Translations under genes and position numbers: made by a program
Part shown: in pieces, positions 14,902-25,525 of the stretch
Layout: every line of letters begins with the position of its first letter
Numbering within the stretch: the first letter of the stretch is position 1
Source of the DNA: Deinococcus fonticola
GTDB lineage: Bacteria > Deinococcota > Deinococci > Deinococcales > Deinococcaceae
DNA: 64,000 bases
Direction of reading: 5' to 3'
NCBI RefSeq assembly: GCF_004634215.1
Contig: NZ_SMMH01000022.1
Location: 1-64,000 of the forward strand
The notes under the pieces: model-generated
Told to the model about the DNA's origin: nothing
Database searches by the model: none
What the model saw: the letters and a program-made list of their open reading frames with translations, nothing else

Positions 14902-14925
14902 AGCTCCGTATGGCGGGGCTTTTTC
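14902..14925 (+). terminator. intrinsic terminator after the protease gene
   Basis: AGCTCCG (14902-14908) pairs with CGGGGCT (14914-14920, one G-T) followed by TTTTT. Confidence 0.7.
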
Positions 14926-15141
14926 ATTAGGGTATGTGGTGAACGTCTCCAAGAAATATGGACAGCGCAGCTTTCTGTGCTGTGGGGAAGAGGGGGTGGG
15001 AATGGGCAGGAAGTTGTCTACCAGAAGGCGTGATTTTGCCCCCCCCGAGTTTTCTCGGAGGGGAGCACTTTGCCGTTGCTGTGCAGGTGCAACCCCTCAC
15101 GAGAACGAAAGAAGTGAAAGTGAATCCGGCAGGATGACAGG
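14926..15141. other. intergenic region with one hairpin
   Basis: No gene seen. A C-rich/G-rich imperfect hairpin with a TTTT loop lies near 15041-15064. The stretch leads to the GNAT gene, whose GTG start follows AGGA. Confidence 0.3.
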
Positions 15142-15642
15142 GTGATTCGACCCGCCACGCCTGCCGATGCCGACATGATTGCCCTTCACCGTTACCCGGA
15201 CGAGCCGGATGTCGCAGAACGTCCCCTTTATGCGGCGTGGGTCGAGGAGGCCATTGGGCGCGGCATTTACGTGGGGTTCCTGCTTGAGTCCGCAGGCGCA
15301 GTGATCGCGGGCGCGGGGCTGACCCTGCTGGAGTGGGGGCCGACACGCGCAGACCCGCAGCCTGACCGGGCGCGGCTGGTCAACGTATGGACGCACCCCG
15401 CTTGGCGGCGGCAGGGCAACGCCCGCGCTCTGGTACAAGCGTGCATGGACGCCGCCCAGGAACGTGGTGTCACGCGCCTGAGCCTGGGCACCACCGACCC
15501 GGGCCGCCCGCTGTACGAAGGCCTGGGTTTCCGTGCCAGCCCCACGGAAATGACCGTGAACCTCGTGGCCCCATCCCCAGGTTCACGAAGGGACTGTAAA
15601 GCCTGCACGGACGTGCCTTTCATGCCTGAGCCCCTACCCTGA
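15142..15642 (+). CDS. GNAT-family N-acetyltransferase
   Basis: A 166-residue acetyltransferase. The acetyl-CoA-binding motif A reads RLVNVWTHPAWRRQGNARALVQACMDAA (V-x-P-x-x-R-x-x-G/N-x-A type, residues about 77-104), followed by RLSLGTTDPGRPLYEGLGF of motif B. The substrate is unknown. The last 20 residues extend past the usual fold and include two cysteines, so the natural end may be correct or a read-through tail. GTG start with AGGA upstream. Confidence 0.8.
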   Translation: MIRPATPADADMIALHRYPDEPDVAERPLYAAWVEEAIGRGIYVGFLLESAGAVIAGAGLTLLEWGPTRADPQPDRARLVNVWTHPAWRRQGNARALVQACMDAAQERGVTRLSLGTTDPGRPLYEGLGFRASPTEMTVNLVAPSPGSRRDCKACTDVPFMPEPLP

Positions 15643-15646
15643 GGGC

Positions 15647-16216
15647 ATGACTCCCGTCCTTTCCCTGCTGGCCACCCTGAGCGTCCTGCCCAGTTCGGAC
15701 GTCTCTGCGCTGGAACTGTCTGTCCCGGACGTGACCTCCCCAGCCGTAGCCGTGTCCAGCCTCGACCTGGCCCAGGCCCGCAGCACCGTGACCTTGACCT
15801 GCAAGGGCACCCTGACCAGCCGCAACATCGCCGCGAACATCCTGGTTCCGGCGGGGGCCACCTGCCTGCTGAACGACGTGATGATTACCGGAAACGTGCA
15901 GGTGCAGAGCGGCGCCAGCCTCACCGTGCGGAACGCCAACGTGCAGGGATTCGTGTCGGGCCGCGCCGGCTTCCGTCATCTGGACGTGCAGGGCAGCATC
16001 GTTCAGGGAGAAGTGCGGGCCGAGGAGGGGGGCAGTTTCAACCTGAACGACAGCCAGGTCACGGGCCACGTGCGCGTCAGCCGCAACACCGGGCCGGTTC
16101 GTATCGCGCACGCCACCCTGAACCGCGACCTGGAATGCTGGAGTAACCGCGCTGCGCCCACCGGCACGTGGCTGAGGGTAGACGGGCGGCAACTGGGTCA
16201 GTGCAGCCGGCTTTAG
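15647..16216 (+). CDS. secreted protein of unknown function, predicted beta-helix
   Basis: The 189-residue product starts with a signal-like segment (MTPVLSLLATLSVLPSSDVSA). The body is rich in short strands alternating with turns (AANILVPAGATCLLNDVMI, GNVQVQSGASLTVRNANVQG, GSIVQGEVRAEEGGSFNLND), the pattern of a right-handed beta-helix. Three cysteines are present. Start: TACCCT at 15635-15640 ends six bases before the ATG, which indicates a leaderless transcript, so it is not simply coupled to the GNAT gene four bases upstream. Function not recognised. Confidence 0.7.
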   Translation: MTPVLSLLATLSVLPSSDVSALELSVPDVTSPAVAVSSLDLAQARSTVTLTCKGTLTSRNIAANILVPAGATCLLNDVMITGNVQVQSGASLTVRNANVQGFVSGRAGFRHLDVQGSIVQGEVRAEEGGSFNLNDSQVTGHVRVSRNTGPVRIAHATLNRDLECWSNRAAPTGTWLRVDGRQLGQCSRL

Positions 16217-16260
16217 GAAAGAGACGGCTGGCCTGTTGTTGACTGACAAAAAGGAGCTGA

Positions 16261-16308
16261 ATGAGATTTCTTCGATTCGTTTCCGTCATTCTCTCTGCCG
16301 TGACCTGA
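16261..16308 (+). CDS. candidate 15-residue hydrophobic peptide or truncated signal peptide
   Basis: AAAAAGGAGCTGA is followed directly by an ATG encoding MRFLRFVSVILSAVT and a stop. The ribosome-binding site is one of the better ones in this part of the window. The peptide looks like the first half of a signal sequence. After the stop, the +1 frame continues hydrophobically (LILVCQAVQVL), so this may be the frameshifted start of a lost secreted protein. It could equally be a functional micro-ORF or chance. Confidence 0.3.
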   Translation: MRFLRFVSVILSAVT

Positions 16309-16396
16309 TCCTGGTGTGTCAGGCAGTGCAGGTTTTGACGTTGGCCTGACATTGTGCTGAAACTCCGGTGACGCGCCCGGCGCAGTCTGGCGGGCG

Positions 16397-16744
16397 ATGA
16401 ACGACCTCCCTCACCGGCCCGCCGACACCGCCACACCCCGCCGACTTCCCGACCAGGGCCCCATCACGCTCAGGCATGCCGGGGAAAGTTTTCTGAACGA
16501 GCTGGCGCGTCAGGCCCAGTTGCCCAAAAGTACGTATTACCGCAGCCTGCTGGCCTCGCTGGCACAGTACCTGGGGCCTGACGCACCGTTGCTGGCCTAC
16601 ACCAAGCTGACCGGGGAAGCCTGGCGCACCACCCTGCACGCCGCCGAGCAGCCCGAGGCGCAGACGTTCCTGGCAGAGTTCCGCGAGTACCTGCGCACCT
16701 TCGGCTGGTTCGATGCGGCCCGGCCGGTCAACCAGTTCGACTAA
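16397..16744 (+). CDS. small conserved-looking protein of unknown function
   Basis: A 115-residue hydrophilic, mostly helical protein with good codon bias from about residue 20 onward (TLRHAGESFLNELARQAQLP, YYRSLLASLAQYLGPDAPLL). I do not recognise a family. No membrane segment or signal peptide. It ends by sharing its stop region (CTAA) with the convergent gene at 16741-17466. The start is uncertain because no ribosome-binding site or TANNNT hexamer lies upstream. Confidence 0.55.
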   Translation: MNDLPHRPADTATPRRLPDQGPITLRHAGESFLNELARQAQLPKSTYYRSLLASLAQYLGPDAPLLAYTKLTGEAWRTTLHAAEQPEAQTFLAEFREYLRTFGWFDAARPVNQFD

Positions 16745-17466
16745 GACGCCGAACTTTCAATCTTCGGAGCGGGCAGAGCAACCTTCCACCAGTCGAAAGT
16801 GGCCTGGAAGGTTGCGCACCTGTCCTGGCGCGTTGCCACCAGTTGCTGTCTGTCATTCATGCGGAAAGCCTGCATGTTCGAGCCGACCTTCAGGGTTTTC
16901 AGAGGGCCGCAGCCTGGGCGCGTGGGGATGGGAAGGTTGCGCGTCAGGGTGCGCCCCGTTCTGACCTGCATGACTTCGCCGAGCAGCACGTTGGGGTCAG
17001 CTAGAAAAGCCGCGCTGGGTGGGGCCTCGTCGTACTGCATGAACAACGCCTTACCGTCGCGCACGCCCTCCAGAGTGAACAGGCCCTTGCGCCGCACCCT
17101 TCCAGTCCTTGCGTCCAGCAGCAAGGCCTGACTGCGAGTGATTGCGCCAGTCGTGATGACCGTGACCATCACCGCGCCTTGCCCCGCCAGTCGGGCGTCT
17201 ACCGATGCCGTCCCCTGCCCATGGAATTTCCATAGCGTGCGGCCAGTCCGGGCATCCCGCGCCATGACCAGAAAGGTGTAATTCCCAGGGCGAAGGGCCA
17301 CGCTGATCTGCCGTCCTTCATCGCGGTAAACGGAACTCAGTTCAGGGGTGAAGTTCCTGTTCGCGACGTACCCGGCAGGCAGCGGAGCACCGATCAGCGA
17401 TGGGGCAGGAGTAGCGCGACCGACGGCTAAGCCCGCAAGCAGCAATAGGGGCGTAATTCCGCACAT
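16741..17466 (-). CDS. secreted protein of unknown function with PQQ-propeller-like repeats
   Basis: The product of about 241 residues begins with a signal peptide (MCGITPLLLLAGLAVGRATP). It contains motifs such as ARDARTGRTLWKFHGQGTAS and LLLDARTGRVRRKGLFTLEG, resembling blades of PQQ-like beta-propellers (D-x-x-TG-x-x-x-W), but only two or three are visible, far fewer than a full propeller. Cys 195 and 217-region cysteines may pair. A GTG five codons upstream (17481) is an alternative start. Transcribed alone, divergent from gatB. Role unknown. Confidence 0.6.
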   Translation of the reverse strand: MCGITPLLLLAGLAVGRATPAPSLIGAPLPAGYVANRNFTPELSSVYRDEGRQISVALRPGNYTFLVMARDARTGRTLWKFHGQGTASVDARLAGQGAVMVTVITTGAITRSQALLLDARTGRVRRKGLFTLEGVRDGKALFMQYDEAPPSAAFLADPNVLLGEVMQVRTGRTLTRNLPIPTRPGCGPLKTLKVGSNMQAFRMNDRQQLVATRQDRCATFQATFDWWKVALPAPKIESSAS

Positions 17467-17561
17467 GGGCCAAGCGTACACAGCCGGAGGTACGGGGTCA
17501 TCCGCCAGAAGGTTGAACGTGCCGTTCCTGCCAGAGGACGGGGGACGCTATCCTTTTCTGC

Positions 17562-19019
17562 ATGTCGTACCGCGCCGTGATCGGCTTGGAAGTTCACCTG
17601 CAACTGAAAACGAAATCGAAGATGTTCAGTGCCTGCCCGCAGGATTACCACGGCGAGGGGCCGAACACCTTCACGGATCCCTTCACGCTGGGGTTGCCGG
17701 GCACCCTGCCGACCCTCAACCGCGAGGCGGTGGAACTGGCGATGATGTTCGGCCTGGGCCTCAACTGTGACGTGTCGGGGTTCACGCAGTTTCACCGCAA
17801 GAATTACTTCTACCCGGACGCCCCGAAGAACTTTCAGCTCTCGCAGTACGACCGCCCCATTGCGCGCGACGGTTATCTGGACGTGCTGAGCCCGGACGGC
17901 ACGACGGGCCGCGTTCGCATTAAACGCGCTCACCTGGAGGACGACGCCGGGAAACTGACGCACCCGACTTACGCGCCGTACAGCCTGCTCGACCTGAACC
18001 GCGCCGGGTCGAGCCTGCTGGAAATGGTCACTGAGGCCGATATTCAGAGCGCCGAGCAGGCCCGCGCGTTTCTGGAATCCGTGCAGGCCATCGCGCAGGC
18101 GCTGGGCGTTTCGGACGCCGCGCCGGAAGACGGCAAGATGCGCTGCGACGTGAACATCAGCCTTCACAGAGACGGCGAACCCTGGGGCACGAAAGTCGAG
18201 GTGAAGAACCTGAACAGCTTCCGCAGCGTGGCCCGCGCCATCGAGTACGAGACCGCCCGGCAGGCCAAAGTGCTGGACGCCGGGGGCAGGATCACGCAGG
18301 ACACCCTGGGCTGGGACGAAGGCGGGCAGAAGACCTTCCTGATGCGCACCAAGGAAGGCGAGGCCGACTACCGCTACTTCCCGGAGCCTGACCTGCCGCC
18401 CCTGAACATCACGCCGGAGTGGATTGCCAGCGTGCAGGCCCGCATGCCCGAACTTCCGGTGCAGAAACGTGAACGTTACCTCGCGGCGGGCGTGCGTGAA
18501 GCCGACGCGCAGGCCATCAGCCTGAACGTCCCCATCTCGCGCTTCTACGACGAGGCCCTCAAGCACGGTGCGGATGCCCAACCGGTTGATGCCCAGCCAC
18601 TTGATGCCCAGAAACTCGCCAACTGGCTGCTGAGTGACGTTGCCGGGCACCTGAGCGCCCAGGAAATCGGCCTCGCAGACACGAAACTGCAACCCGCGCA
18701 CCTCGCTGCCCTGGTCAGGCTCATCGACGCAGGCACCATCAGCGGCAAGATCGGCAAAGACCTGCTGCCCGACGTGATGCAGGGTCTTGACCCCGCCAGA
18801 CTCGTCGAGGAACGCGGGCTGGTCGTCGTGACCGACACCGCCGCCATCGACGCCGCCATCGACGCTGCCATGCAGGCCGACCCCGCCACCGTCGAGAAGG
18901 TGCGGGGGGGCAATGCCAAGGCCATGAACGCCCTGTTCGGCCCGGTCATGAAAAGCATGGGCGGCAAGGCCAAACCCGAAGTGGTGCGCGAACGCCTGCA
19001 AGCGAAACTGGGCCTGTGA
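17562..19019 (+). CDS. gatB: aspartyl/glutamyl-tRNA amidotransferase subunit B
   Basis: The 485-residue product starts [20 protein letters not shown] and contains the GatB landmarks [54 protein letters not shown] and [10 protein letters not shown]. The C-terminal part is the tail domain (YqeY-like) ending [11 protein letters not shown]. With GatA and GatC it converts Glu-tRNA(Gln) and/or Asp-tRNA(Asn) to the amidated forms. gatA and gatC are not next to it. TATCCT (17549-17554) lies seven bases before the ATG, so the mRNA is probably leaderless. Confidence 0.97.
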   Translation: MSYRAVIGLEVHLQLKTKSKMFSACPQDYHGEGPNTFTDPFTLGLPGTLPTLNREAVELAMMFGLGLNCDVSGFTQFHRKNYFYPDAPKNFQLSQYDRPIARDGYLDVLSPDGTTGRVRIKRAHLEDDAGKLTHPTYAPYSLLDLNRAGSSLLEMVTEADIQSAEQARAFLESVQAIAQALGVSDAAPEDGKMRCDVNISLHRDGEPWGTKVEVKNLNSFRSVARAIEYETARQAKVLDAGGRITQDTLGWDEGGQKTFLMRTKEGEADYRYFPEPDLPPLNITPEWIASVQARMPELPVQKRERYLAAGVREADAQAISLNVPISRFYDEALKHGADAQPVDAQPLDAQKLANWLLSDVAGHLSAQEIGLADTKLQPAHLAALVRLIDAGTISGKIGKDLLPDVMQGLDPARLVEERGLVVVTDTAAIDAAIDAAMQADPATVEKVRGGNAKAMNALFGPVMKSMGGKAKPEVVRERLQAKLGL

Positions 19020-19043
19020 TCAGCCTCCTGTTCGTTTCTTTCT

Positions 19044-19066
19044 CCCTGCGGAACAACGCCGCAGGG
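19044..19066 (+). terminator. hairpin after gatB
   Basis: CCCTGCGG (19044-19051) and CCGCAGGG (19059-19066) form an eight-base stem 25 bases after the gatB stop; only a weak T content follows. It ends nine bases before the next ATG, so it could also influence that gene's translation. Confidence 0.5.
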
Positions 19067-19074
19067 TTCACTTC

Positions 19075-19752
19075 ATGTCCGGAAGCCTTATGAACCGCTG
19101 GCGCACCCCCGCTCTGGTGGCGCTGTGGTTGCAGGTGGCAGCGCTGTTTGGCGTGGCGTCCTATGCCCTGACGAGTGGGCATTTTGGTTTCGACGCCTGG
19201 ATCACCGGCGGCGAGGCCTTTCTGGCGGCGCTGGTGCTGTGGTGGTGGACGCAGCTTTTCGGTCGTCTGTCGCTGGGCCACCTGCCACTGGGGCAGGGCG
19301 TCCCGCCGACCGACGGGGTGCTGCGCTCGTTCGCGGTGCTGTTTCCCATCCTGACCATTTTCCGGGCCTGCCTGTGGGCCCTGCTGCTGCTGGGCGTGCT
19401 GGGCGGCGCGGCCCCGGAAGCAAACAGCGTGGCGCTGACGGCCCTTTTTACCCTCTGGGGCGCGGCCATTTTCGCCGGAAACGCCATGTACGGCCACACC
19501 CTGAACGTGGCCCTGGAGCCGGGCAACCTGCTGGCCCGCACCCGCCTGCTGGAGTGGCTGAACGTGTCCGCCGCGCTGTCCCTGGGCATGGCGGTCATGA
19601 ACGTCATTCCCATCAAGGGGTTCAGTACCGAACCTGTCGACCGCATGTCGCAACTGGTGTACGGCGCTTCCGGCCTGCTGGATGTCGTGGCGACCGTGCT
19701 GGCCCTGCTGGCGCTGCTGCCACGCCGGCCCGAGAAGGGGAGTGAGCAGTAA
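19075..19752 (+). CDS. integral membrane protein of unknown function
   Basis: A 225-residue protein with about six hydrophobic helices (around residues 12-32, 44-62, 84-112, 118-138, 158-178 and 195-215). Short loops, no recognised motif. An ATG five codons downstream (19090) has GGAAG before it and is a possible alternative start. It is followed by a convergent amidohydrolase gene. Confidence 0.65.
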   Translation: MSGSLMNRWRTPALVALWLQVAALFGVASYALTSGHFGFDAWITGGEAFLAALVLWWWTQLFGRLSLGHLPLGQGVPPTDGVLRSFAVLFPILTIFRACLWALLLLGVLGGAAPEANSVALTALFTLWGAAIFAGNAMYGHTLNVALEPGNLLARTRLLEWLNVSAALSLGMAVMNVIPIKGFSTEPVDRMSQLVYGASGLLDVVATVLALLALLPRRPEKGSEQ

Positions 19753-19823
19753 ATGGTTGGTGAAAAAGGAGCGGTGGCGTCCAGAGGGTAATCAGCTTCC
19801 CTGAACGCCTCTCCCCACCTTCT

Positions 19824-21323
19824 TTACATCACCAGCGCTCTGGCGTTGCCGCCCAGCCTGTCCCAGAGGGTAAAGGCGGCGCGGGCGCCGGGGCGGATGA
19901 TCCCTTCGTCTTCCCAGCCGGCGGCGAGGGCGGGGCCACGGGTGTGCGCCCATAGCACCTCCAGTTCGGTGAGGGCCTCGTCCGGGCCGATGAGTTCGCC
20001 CTGGTCGTCGCGGCGGGTGGTGGCGGCGCGGAAGTTGTCGCGGTAGTCGGGCGTGGCGACCGGGCCGTCACTGCCGAAGGCCAGCACCGCCCCGGCGTCG
20101 CGGATGCTTTTGCAGGCGTAACTGGTGTCCCGCAGGTGCGGCAGCAGGTCGCGGATCATGGGGCCGTCGGCGAGCAGGTGCATGGGCTGAATGCTGCTGG
20201 TCATACCATTCATGCGGGCCACGTCCTGGGGGCGCAGGTGCTGCGAGTGCTCGATGCGCAGGCGAATGCCCCGGGCTTCGGCGGCGGGGCGCAGCTTTTC
20301 GTACACGTTCAGCACCTCGGTGTTGGCACGGTCACCGATGGCGTGCGTCACCGGGGTCAGGCCCAGCTCGATGGCCTCCAGGCCGCGCTGGTAAATCAGT
20401 TCCGGGGCGTCCAGGGCAATGCCGGTGCCGGACCCGTCGGCAAAACCGGGGGCGTGCAGCCAGGCGGTGCGGCTGCCCAGGGCACCGTCCGCGAAGAACT
20501 TCACGCCGCCCCACTGAAAGAGGCCGCCGGGGTTGAGGGCCAGCCCCAGGTCGCGGGCGAGCAGCAGGCGCTCGTGCGGCAGGCAGGCCCATACGCGCAG
20601 CGGCAGCTCGCCCTGGGCCGCCAGGGTTTGCAGGGCGCGCGGGGCCTCGATGTCCTCGAAGGCCATGGTGTGAACACTGACGTACCCGCGCTGCGCCATG
20701 TCGTTCGCCCCGGCGCGGGCGTGGGCCAGCCACTCCTGGCGGGTAGGGGTGGGAAGCGCGTCCATGACCAGGGCCTGCGCGTTCTCCTGCAAGCACCCCA
20801 GTGGATGAACGATGTGCCCGCCCTCGGGATCCGGGGTGCCCTCGGTGACGCCCGCCAGCTTCAGCGCGGCGCTGTTCACCCAGACCATGTGGTGGTCGCG
20901 GGAGTGCAGCAGCACCGGGTGGTTCGGGCTGACTTCATCGAGCTGCGCGGCGGTGGGATACCCGTCCAGGCCCAGCTCGGAAGTCAGAAAACCGCCGCCC
21001 ACGATCCATTTTCCGGCAGGTGTGGCGGCTGCCCGCCCGGCGACCCTGGCCTGCACCTCGGCCACACTGCGCACCCCGAACAGCTCCAGTTGCGTCAGCG
21101 AAGCGCCGTACATCACCAGGTGGATGTGCGCGTCGGCCAGCCCCGGCGTGAGCAGCACGTCCCGGTGATCCAGTACCTCTGCCCTGGGGGCCTGGGCCCG
21201 CAGGTCATCCAGCGAACCCACCGCCAGCACGCGCCCGCCACCCACCAGCACGGCCTGCGCCTGAGGGTGTCCCTCGTCGAGCGTGATGACCTGGGCCTGA
21301 ATGATCGTCAGCGGATGTGTCAT
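19824..21323 (-). CDS. amidohydrolase, YtcJ/amidohydrolase-3 type
   Basis: The 499-residue metal-dependent hydrolase has the N-terminal composite-domain start ([39 protein letters not shown] with the HxH zinc pair), the central [40 protein letters not shown] and the late [12 protein letters not shown] motif, all as in YtcJ-like amidohydrolases. Substrate unknown. ATG at 21323 is chosen since TACGCT (21330-21335, minus strand) ends six bases upstream, the leaderless pattern; the frame is open much further upstream but not coding-like. Confidence 0.88.
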   Translation of the reverse strand: MTHPLTIIQAQVITLDEGHPQAQAVLVGGGRVLAVGSLDDLRAQAPRAEVLDHRDVLLTPGLADAHIHLVMYGASLTQLELFGVRSVAEVQARVAGRAAATPAGKWIVGGGFLTSELGLDGYPTAAQLDEVSPNHPVLLHSRDHHMVWVNSAALKLAGVTEGTPDPEGGHIVHPLGCLQENAQALVMDALPTPTRQEWLAHARAGANDMAQRGYVSVHTMAFEDIEAPRALQTLAAQGELPLRVWACLPHERLLLARDLGLALNPGGLFQWGGVKFFADGALGSRTAWLHAPGFADGSGTGIALDAPELIYQRGLEAIELGLTPVTHAIGDRANTEVLNVYEKLRPAAEARGIRLRIEHSQHLRPQDVARMNGMTSSIQPMHLLADGPMIRDLLPHLRDTSYACKSIRDAGAVLAFGSDGPVATPDYRDNFRAATTRRDDQGELIGPDEALTELEVLWAHTRGPALAAGWEDEGIIRPGARAAFTLWDRLGGNARALVM

Positions 21324-21476
21324 GCCTCTAGCGTAGGGCAGAAAAGGCGCGGGGAAGAGGAGCGGTGCAGGCCTGTTTTCCCGTACCGCGTCTTTCTTGC
21401 GACTCCTTCCAGTCGGGTAAGACCGCTGTATGCGAGCGATCTCACCGCAATAGGGTGGAGATGTTAAACTTCGCCC

Positions 21477-22511
21477 ATGCCCCGCATTCTGGTCGTTGAT
21501 GACGACGCTGCCATCGTGAAGCTGATCAGCGTGATCCTGTCGCGTGCCGGTCATGAGGTGCGCACCAGCAGCCACCCTGTCGAGGCCCTCGACCTGCTGA
21601 AGGTGTTCACGCCAGACCTGATCATCAGTGACGTGGTGATGCCGTACATGACCGGCCTGGAATTTCTGGAACAGGTGCGCGACCACGACCATCTGGCGGC
21701 CATGCCGTTCATTCTGCTGAGCAGCCACGCCGAGCGCAGTGACGTGCGCCGGGGCATGAACCTGGGCGCCGACGATTACCTGCCCAAACCCTTTACGCCC
21801 GCCGACCTGACCACCGCCGTGGACGCCCGCTTGCGCCGCGTGGGCCTGAACGTGCAGGCCGACAGTGGCACGCAGGCCAGGGCGCTGGGCACCGCGCAGG
21901 TGTTCTGGCAGGGTCAGCAGGTGTCGTGGGTGAGCCGCAAGGCGCTGGAACTGTTCTTCTACCTGCTGGAGCACAAGGAAGTCACCAGCTGGGAGGCCGC
22001 CGAGGCGCTGTGGCCCGAGAAAGACGAGTCGCGGGCCAGCAGCCTCTTTCACACCACGTTGCACCGCCTGCGCAAGAGCCTGAACAACGACGCGGTGGTG
22101 TCGCAGAACCGCAAGTATGCCCTGGCCGACAGCCTGAAGCCCGAGTACGACGTGCAGCGTTACGAACTGCTTTCCGCGCAGGCCGAGGCCGACAGCCTGG
22201 GCTACGAGGAACTCAAGGAACTGGTCAGCCAGTACGGCACCTTCCTGCCCGGCGCCGACAGCCCCTGGGTGGATGACGTTCGTGCCCGCCTGGAGCAGAC
22301 CCAGATGAACCTGCTGGGCCTGGCCGCGCAGGCCGCCGGCAAGGCTGGCAAGCCCAAGGAAGCCGCGCAGTACCACCAGAAGGCCCTCAGCATCGACCCC
22401 ATGAGCGAGCAGGACTGGCAGGGCCTGGCCCGCGCCCTGGACACCATCGGCGACCCGCGCGCCCGCCTGGCTGCGCAGCGCGAAGCCTGGTGGGCGGTGG
22501 ATTTCGACTGA
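21477..22511 (+). CDS. response regulator with receiver, winged-helix and BTAD domains
   Basis: The 344-residue product has a receiver domain (residues 1-120) with acidic pocket Asp 8-10, phospho-acceptor Asp 52 (LIISDVVMP) and the conserved lysine in YLPKPF. The middle part (about 130-220) is a winged-helix DNA-binding domain of the SARP type ([33 protein letters not shown]). The C-terminal part (about 225-344) is helical, like the bacterial transcriptional activation domain. No histidine kinase gene is adjacent. TAAACT (21465-21470) lies six bases before the ATG: leaderless. Confidence 0.9.
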   Translation: MPRILVVDDDAAIVKLISVILSRAGHEVRTSSHPVEALDLLKVFTPDLIISDVVMPYMTGLEFLEQVRDHDHLAAMPFILLSSHAERSDVRRGMNLGADDYLPKPFTPADLTTAVDARLRRVGLNVQADSGTQARALGTAQVFWQGQQVSWVSRKALELFFYLLEHKEVTSWEAAEALWPEKDESRASSLFHTTLHRLRKSLNNDAVVSQNRKYALADSLKPEYDVQRYELLSAQAEADSLGYEELKELVSQYGTFLPGADSPWVDDVRARLEQTQMNLLGLAAQAAGKAGKPKEAAQYHQKALSIDPMSEQDWQGLARALDTIGDPRARLAAQREAWWAVDFD

Positions 22512-22531
22512 CAGAGCAGCTCCAGACCCGG

Positions 22532-22559
22532 CGGCCCGACTCGGGGCCGGTTTTCTTTT
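22532..22559 (+). terminator. intrinsic terminator after the response regulator
   Basis: CGGCCC (22532-22537) and GGGCCG (22544-22549) are followed by GTTTTCTTTT. Confidence 0.75.
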
Positions 22560-22719
22560 CAAAGGAGCTTCATTGCCTCTGAGCCTATGCGCGTGAAGCC
22601 GATGGTGTCCACCCGGTCTGTCGGTGGCGCCTGTTCGCACAGCAGTTCCGACACCTTCCCAGGGGCAGCTTTCGCTATGGCCTGCCCGCCTTAAACGGCC
22701 CCGCGCTAAACTGCCGGGT

Positions 22720-25407
22720 ATGACGCGCCGCCTGACCACGCAAGACATTCGCAGCATGTTCCTTCAATTCTTCCAGAGCAAGGAACACCTGATCCTGCCC
22801 AGTTACAGCACCATTGCGCCTGACCCCACCACCCTGTTTACCGTCGCCGGAATGCAGCCCTTCAAGGAGCAGTTCATGGGCGCACCTGCCGTGTTCGACG
22901 GGCGGGGCAGCAAGCGCGTGACCACCGCGCAGAAGTGCGTGCGCGTGGGCGACATCGAGAACGTGGGCCGCACCCGCCGCCACCTGAGCCTCTTCGAGAT
23001 GATGGGCAACTTCAGTTTCGGGGATTACTTCAAGAAGGAAGCCATCGAGTGGGCCTGGGAATTCCTGACCAGCCCTGAGTGGATGGGCATGGATAAGGAC
23101 AAGATGTACGTCACCATCTACAAGGACGACGATGAAGCCTTCGGGTACTGGACGCAGAACATCGGCCTCGACCCCGCTCATATTCACCGTTTCGACGCCG
23201 ACGAGAACTTCTGGCCCGCGAACGCCCCGCTGGAAGGCCCGAACGGCCCCTGTGGCCCGTGCAGCGAGATTTACTACGACCGTGGCCCGAAGTACGGCGA
23301 CGACACCTGGAGCGACTACTACCAGACCCGCGAGAGTGCGCGTTTTCTGGAAGTGTGGAACCTGGTGTTCCCGCAATTTGACCGTCAGGAACCCGACGCA
23401 AACGGCCAGCCCGTTCTGAAAGACCTGCCGTTCAAGAACATCGACACGGGCATGGGCCTGGAGCGCGTCGCCAGCGTTGTGCAGGACGTGCCGGACTTCT
23501 ACAGCAACGATGTGTTTGGGCCCATCATCGAGAAGGTCGCGGAACTGAGCGGCAAGTCCTACGAAGGCGAGGTCAGCGTGTCGCACCGCGTGGTGGCCGA
23601 GCACATTCGCAGCGTCAGCATGATTCTGGCCGATGGCACCAGCTTTTCCAACACCGGGCGCGGCTACACTGCCCGCAAGATCATGCGCCGCGCGATTCGC
23701 CACGGCTACATGCTGGGTTGGCGCGAGCCGAAATTGTTTGAATTGGTGGGACTGGTTGTTACCAGCATGGGCGAAGCGTACCCGGAACTGAAGGAAAACC
23801 AGAGCAAAGTCGAAGCGGCTATGAAAGCTGAGGAAGAACTGTTCCTCAAGACGCTGGAAACGGGTATCCAGCGCCTGGGCAAGCTGCTCAGCCCGATGAA
23901 ACAAGGTGACGTGCTTGCGGGTGATGAGGCATTCACGCTCTACGGGACTTATGGTTTCCCACTTGATCTGACCAAAGAAATTGCCGAGGAATACGGTGTC
24001 AATGTGGACGAAGCCGGTTATGCGGAAAGCCTGGAAAAAGACCAGCAGCTTTCCCGTGAAGGCAGCAAGTACGGCAAGTCCGAACTGTTCGGCGGGAATC
24101 AGGAGGTGTTCGATGGCCTGCCCGCCACCCAATTTGTCGGCTACGACCACCTTCAGGCTTCAGCGCAGGTGCTGGCGCTGGTGGGCGCGGGCGAACGCCT
24201 GAACCACCTTGGCGCAGGCAGTGAAGCCACCGTGATTCTGAACCAGACCCCTTTCTACGGCGAGGGTGGCGGTGAGGTCGGCGACACCGGTCGCCTCGAG
24301 TGGGCCGGTGTGGATGGAGCGCGGGGCGCTGGTGTGGTGCGTGACACCCGGAAAACGAAGGCGGGCGTGTTCCTGCACGACGTGCTGGTCGAGGAAGGCG
24401 AGTTGACAGAAGGCGTGACCGTGCGGGCTGTCGTGAGCCTGGAACGCGCCGCGATTCAACGTCACCACACCGCCACCCACCTGCTGCACGCCGCCCTACG
24501 GGCCGTGCTGGGCAGTGGCGTGCAGCAGAAAGGGTCACTGGTGGCTGCCGACCGCCTGCGCTTCGATTTCTCGCACGGGGCCGCCATGACCGCCGAGGAA
24601 GTGGCCCAGGTGGAGGGGCTGGTGAGCCGCTGGGTCAGCGCGAACTTCCCCGTGACCTGGCAGGAAATGCCGATTGCCGACGCGAAGGCCGCCGGAGCCA
24701 CCGCCCTGTTCGGGGAGAAGTACGGCGACACCGTACGCGTCGTGAAGGTCGAGGGTGCCGTCGACCTGAACGGGGTTTCCGTCAGCAGCATGGAACTGTG
24801 CGGCGGGGCGCACGTCTCGCGCACCGGGGACATCGGCGCCTTCGTCATTCTGTTCGACGAGAATGTGGCCGCCGGGGTGCGCCGCATCGAGGCTCTGGCG
24901 GGCGACGCCGCCACCGCCTGGGTGCGCGACCGCCTGAATGCCCAGGCAAAAGCCGCCGCGCTGCTGAACACCAACCCCGAGGGCCTGGAAGCCCGCATCG
25001 CCGGGTTGCAGACGCAACTCAAAGCCAGCGAGAAAGAACTTGGCAACCTGAAACGCCAGCTGGCGCAGGCGCAGATGGGCGGGGGCGGCAGCGCCGCACA
25101 GACCCGCGAACTGGGCGGGTTCAAGGTGGCCAGCCTGAAACTCAGCGGTATCGAGGGCAATGAACTGCGTAGCGCCGCCGACAAACTCCTCGATCAGAGC
25201 GGCGCGGACATGGTCGTCATCGCTTCCGATAGGGGGCTGGTCGTGAAAGCCACGAAGGCTGCCGTGGAAAAAGGCGCGCATGCCGGGCAACTTGTCGGCA
25301 AGCTCGCCGCTGCGGGCGGCGGCAAAGGCGGCGGACGCCCCGACATGGCCCAGGCTGGGATCACCAACGCGGAAGGCGCACTGGGGGCACTGGACACGGC
25401 TTTTTAA
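22720..25407 (+). CDS. alaS: alanine--tRNA ligase
   Basis: The 895-residue enzyme charges tRNA-Ala. It shows class II aminoacylation motifs ([56 protein letters not shown]), the editing-domain zinc ligands [11 protein letters not shown] and [13 protein letters not shown], and the C-terminal coiled coil plus glycine-rich C-Ala domain ([33 protein letters not shown]). Length is normal. TAAACT (22707-22712) ends seven bases before the ATG, so a leaderless mRNA is likely. A 5-base GAGAC/GTCTC inverted repeat follows the stop, but no clear terminator. Confidence 0.98.
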   Translation: MTRRLTTQDIRSMFLQFFQSKEHLILPSYSTIAPDPTTLFTVAGMQPFKEQFMGAPAVFDGRGSKRVTTAQKCVRVGDIENVGRTRRHLSLFEMMGNFSFGDYFKKEAIEWAWEFLTSPEWMGMDKDKMYVTIYKDDDEAFGYWTQNIGLDPAHIHRFDADENFWPANAPLEGPNGPCGPCSEIYYDRGPKYGDDTWSDYYQTRESARFLEVWNLVFPQFDRQEPDANGQPVLKDLPFKNIDTGMGLERVASVVQDVPDFYSNDVFGPIIEKVAELSGKSYEGEVSVSHRVVAEHIRSVSMILADGTSFSNTGRGYTARKIMRRAIRHGYMLGWREPKLFELVGLVVTSMGEAYPELKENQSKVEAAMKAEEELFLKTLETGIQRLGKLLSPMKQGDVLAGDEAFTLYGTYGFPLDLTKEIAEEYGVNVDEAGYAESLEKDQQLSREGSKYGKSELFGGNQEVFDGLPATQFVGYDHLQASAQVLALVGAGERLNHLGAGSEATVILNQTPFYGEGGGEVGDTGRLEWAGVDGARGAGVVRDTRKTKAGVFLHDVLVEEGELTEGVTVRAVVSLERAAIQRHHTATHLLHAALRAVLGSGVQQKGSLVAADRLRFDFSHGAAMTAEEVAQVEGLVSRWVSANFPVTWQEMPIADAKAAGATALFGEKYGDTVRVVKVEGAVDLNGVSVSSMELCGGAHVSRTGDIGAFVILFDENVAAGVRRIEALAGDAATAWVRDRLNAQAKAAALLNTNPEGLEARIAGLQTQLKASEKELGNLKRQLAQAQMGGGGSAAQTRELGGFKVASLKLSGIEGNELRSAADKLLDQSGADMVVIASDRGLVVKATKAAVEKGAHAGQLVGKLAAAGGGKGGGRPDMAQAGITNAEGALGALDTAF

Positions 25408-25525
25408 GGGGAGACAGTCAAGGCGGGCCAGGGAACCGTCTCGGGTAGGCGTTTCTCGTTGAACCTTCGTTTAGGAAAGAATCTTGCGCCTCTGCCCCTG
25501 CGGGCGGGTCGTTATACTTCGCGAC

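Noticed and set aside
20136..21467. Long plus-strand frame opposite the amidohydrolase
   Set aside because: It is antisense to a complete YtcJ-like enzyme with all metal motifs; its own sequence is low complexity and has no recognisable domain.
22512..22719. T-box or other riboswitch before alaS
   Set aside because: No T-box sequence or antiterminator pairing is visible, and the TAAACT seven bases before the ATG suggests a leaderless mRNA, leaving no room for a leader element.
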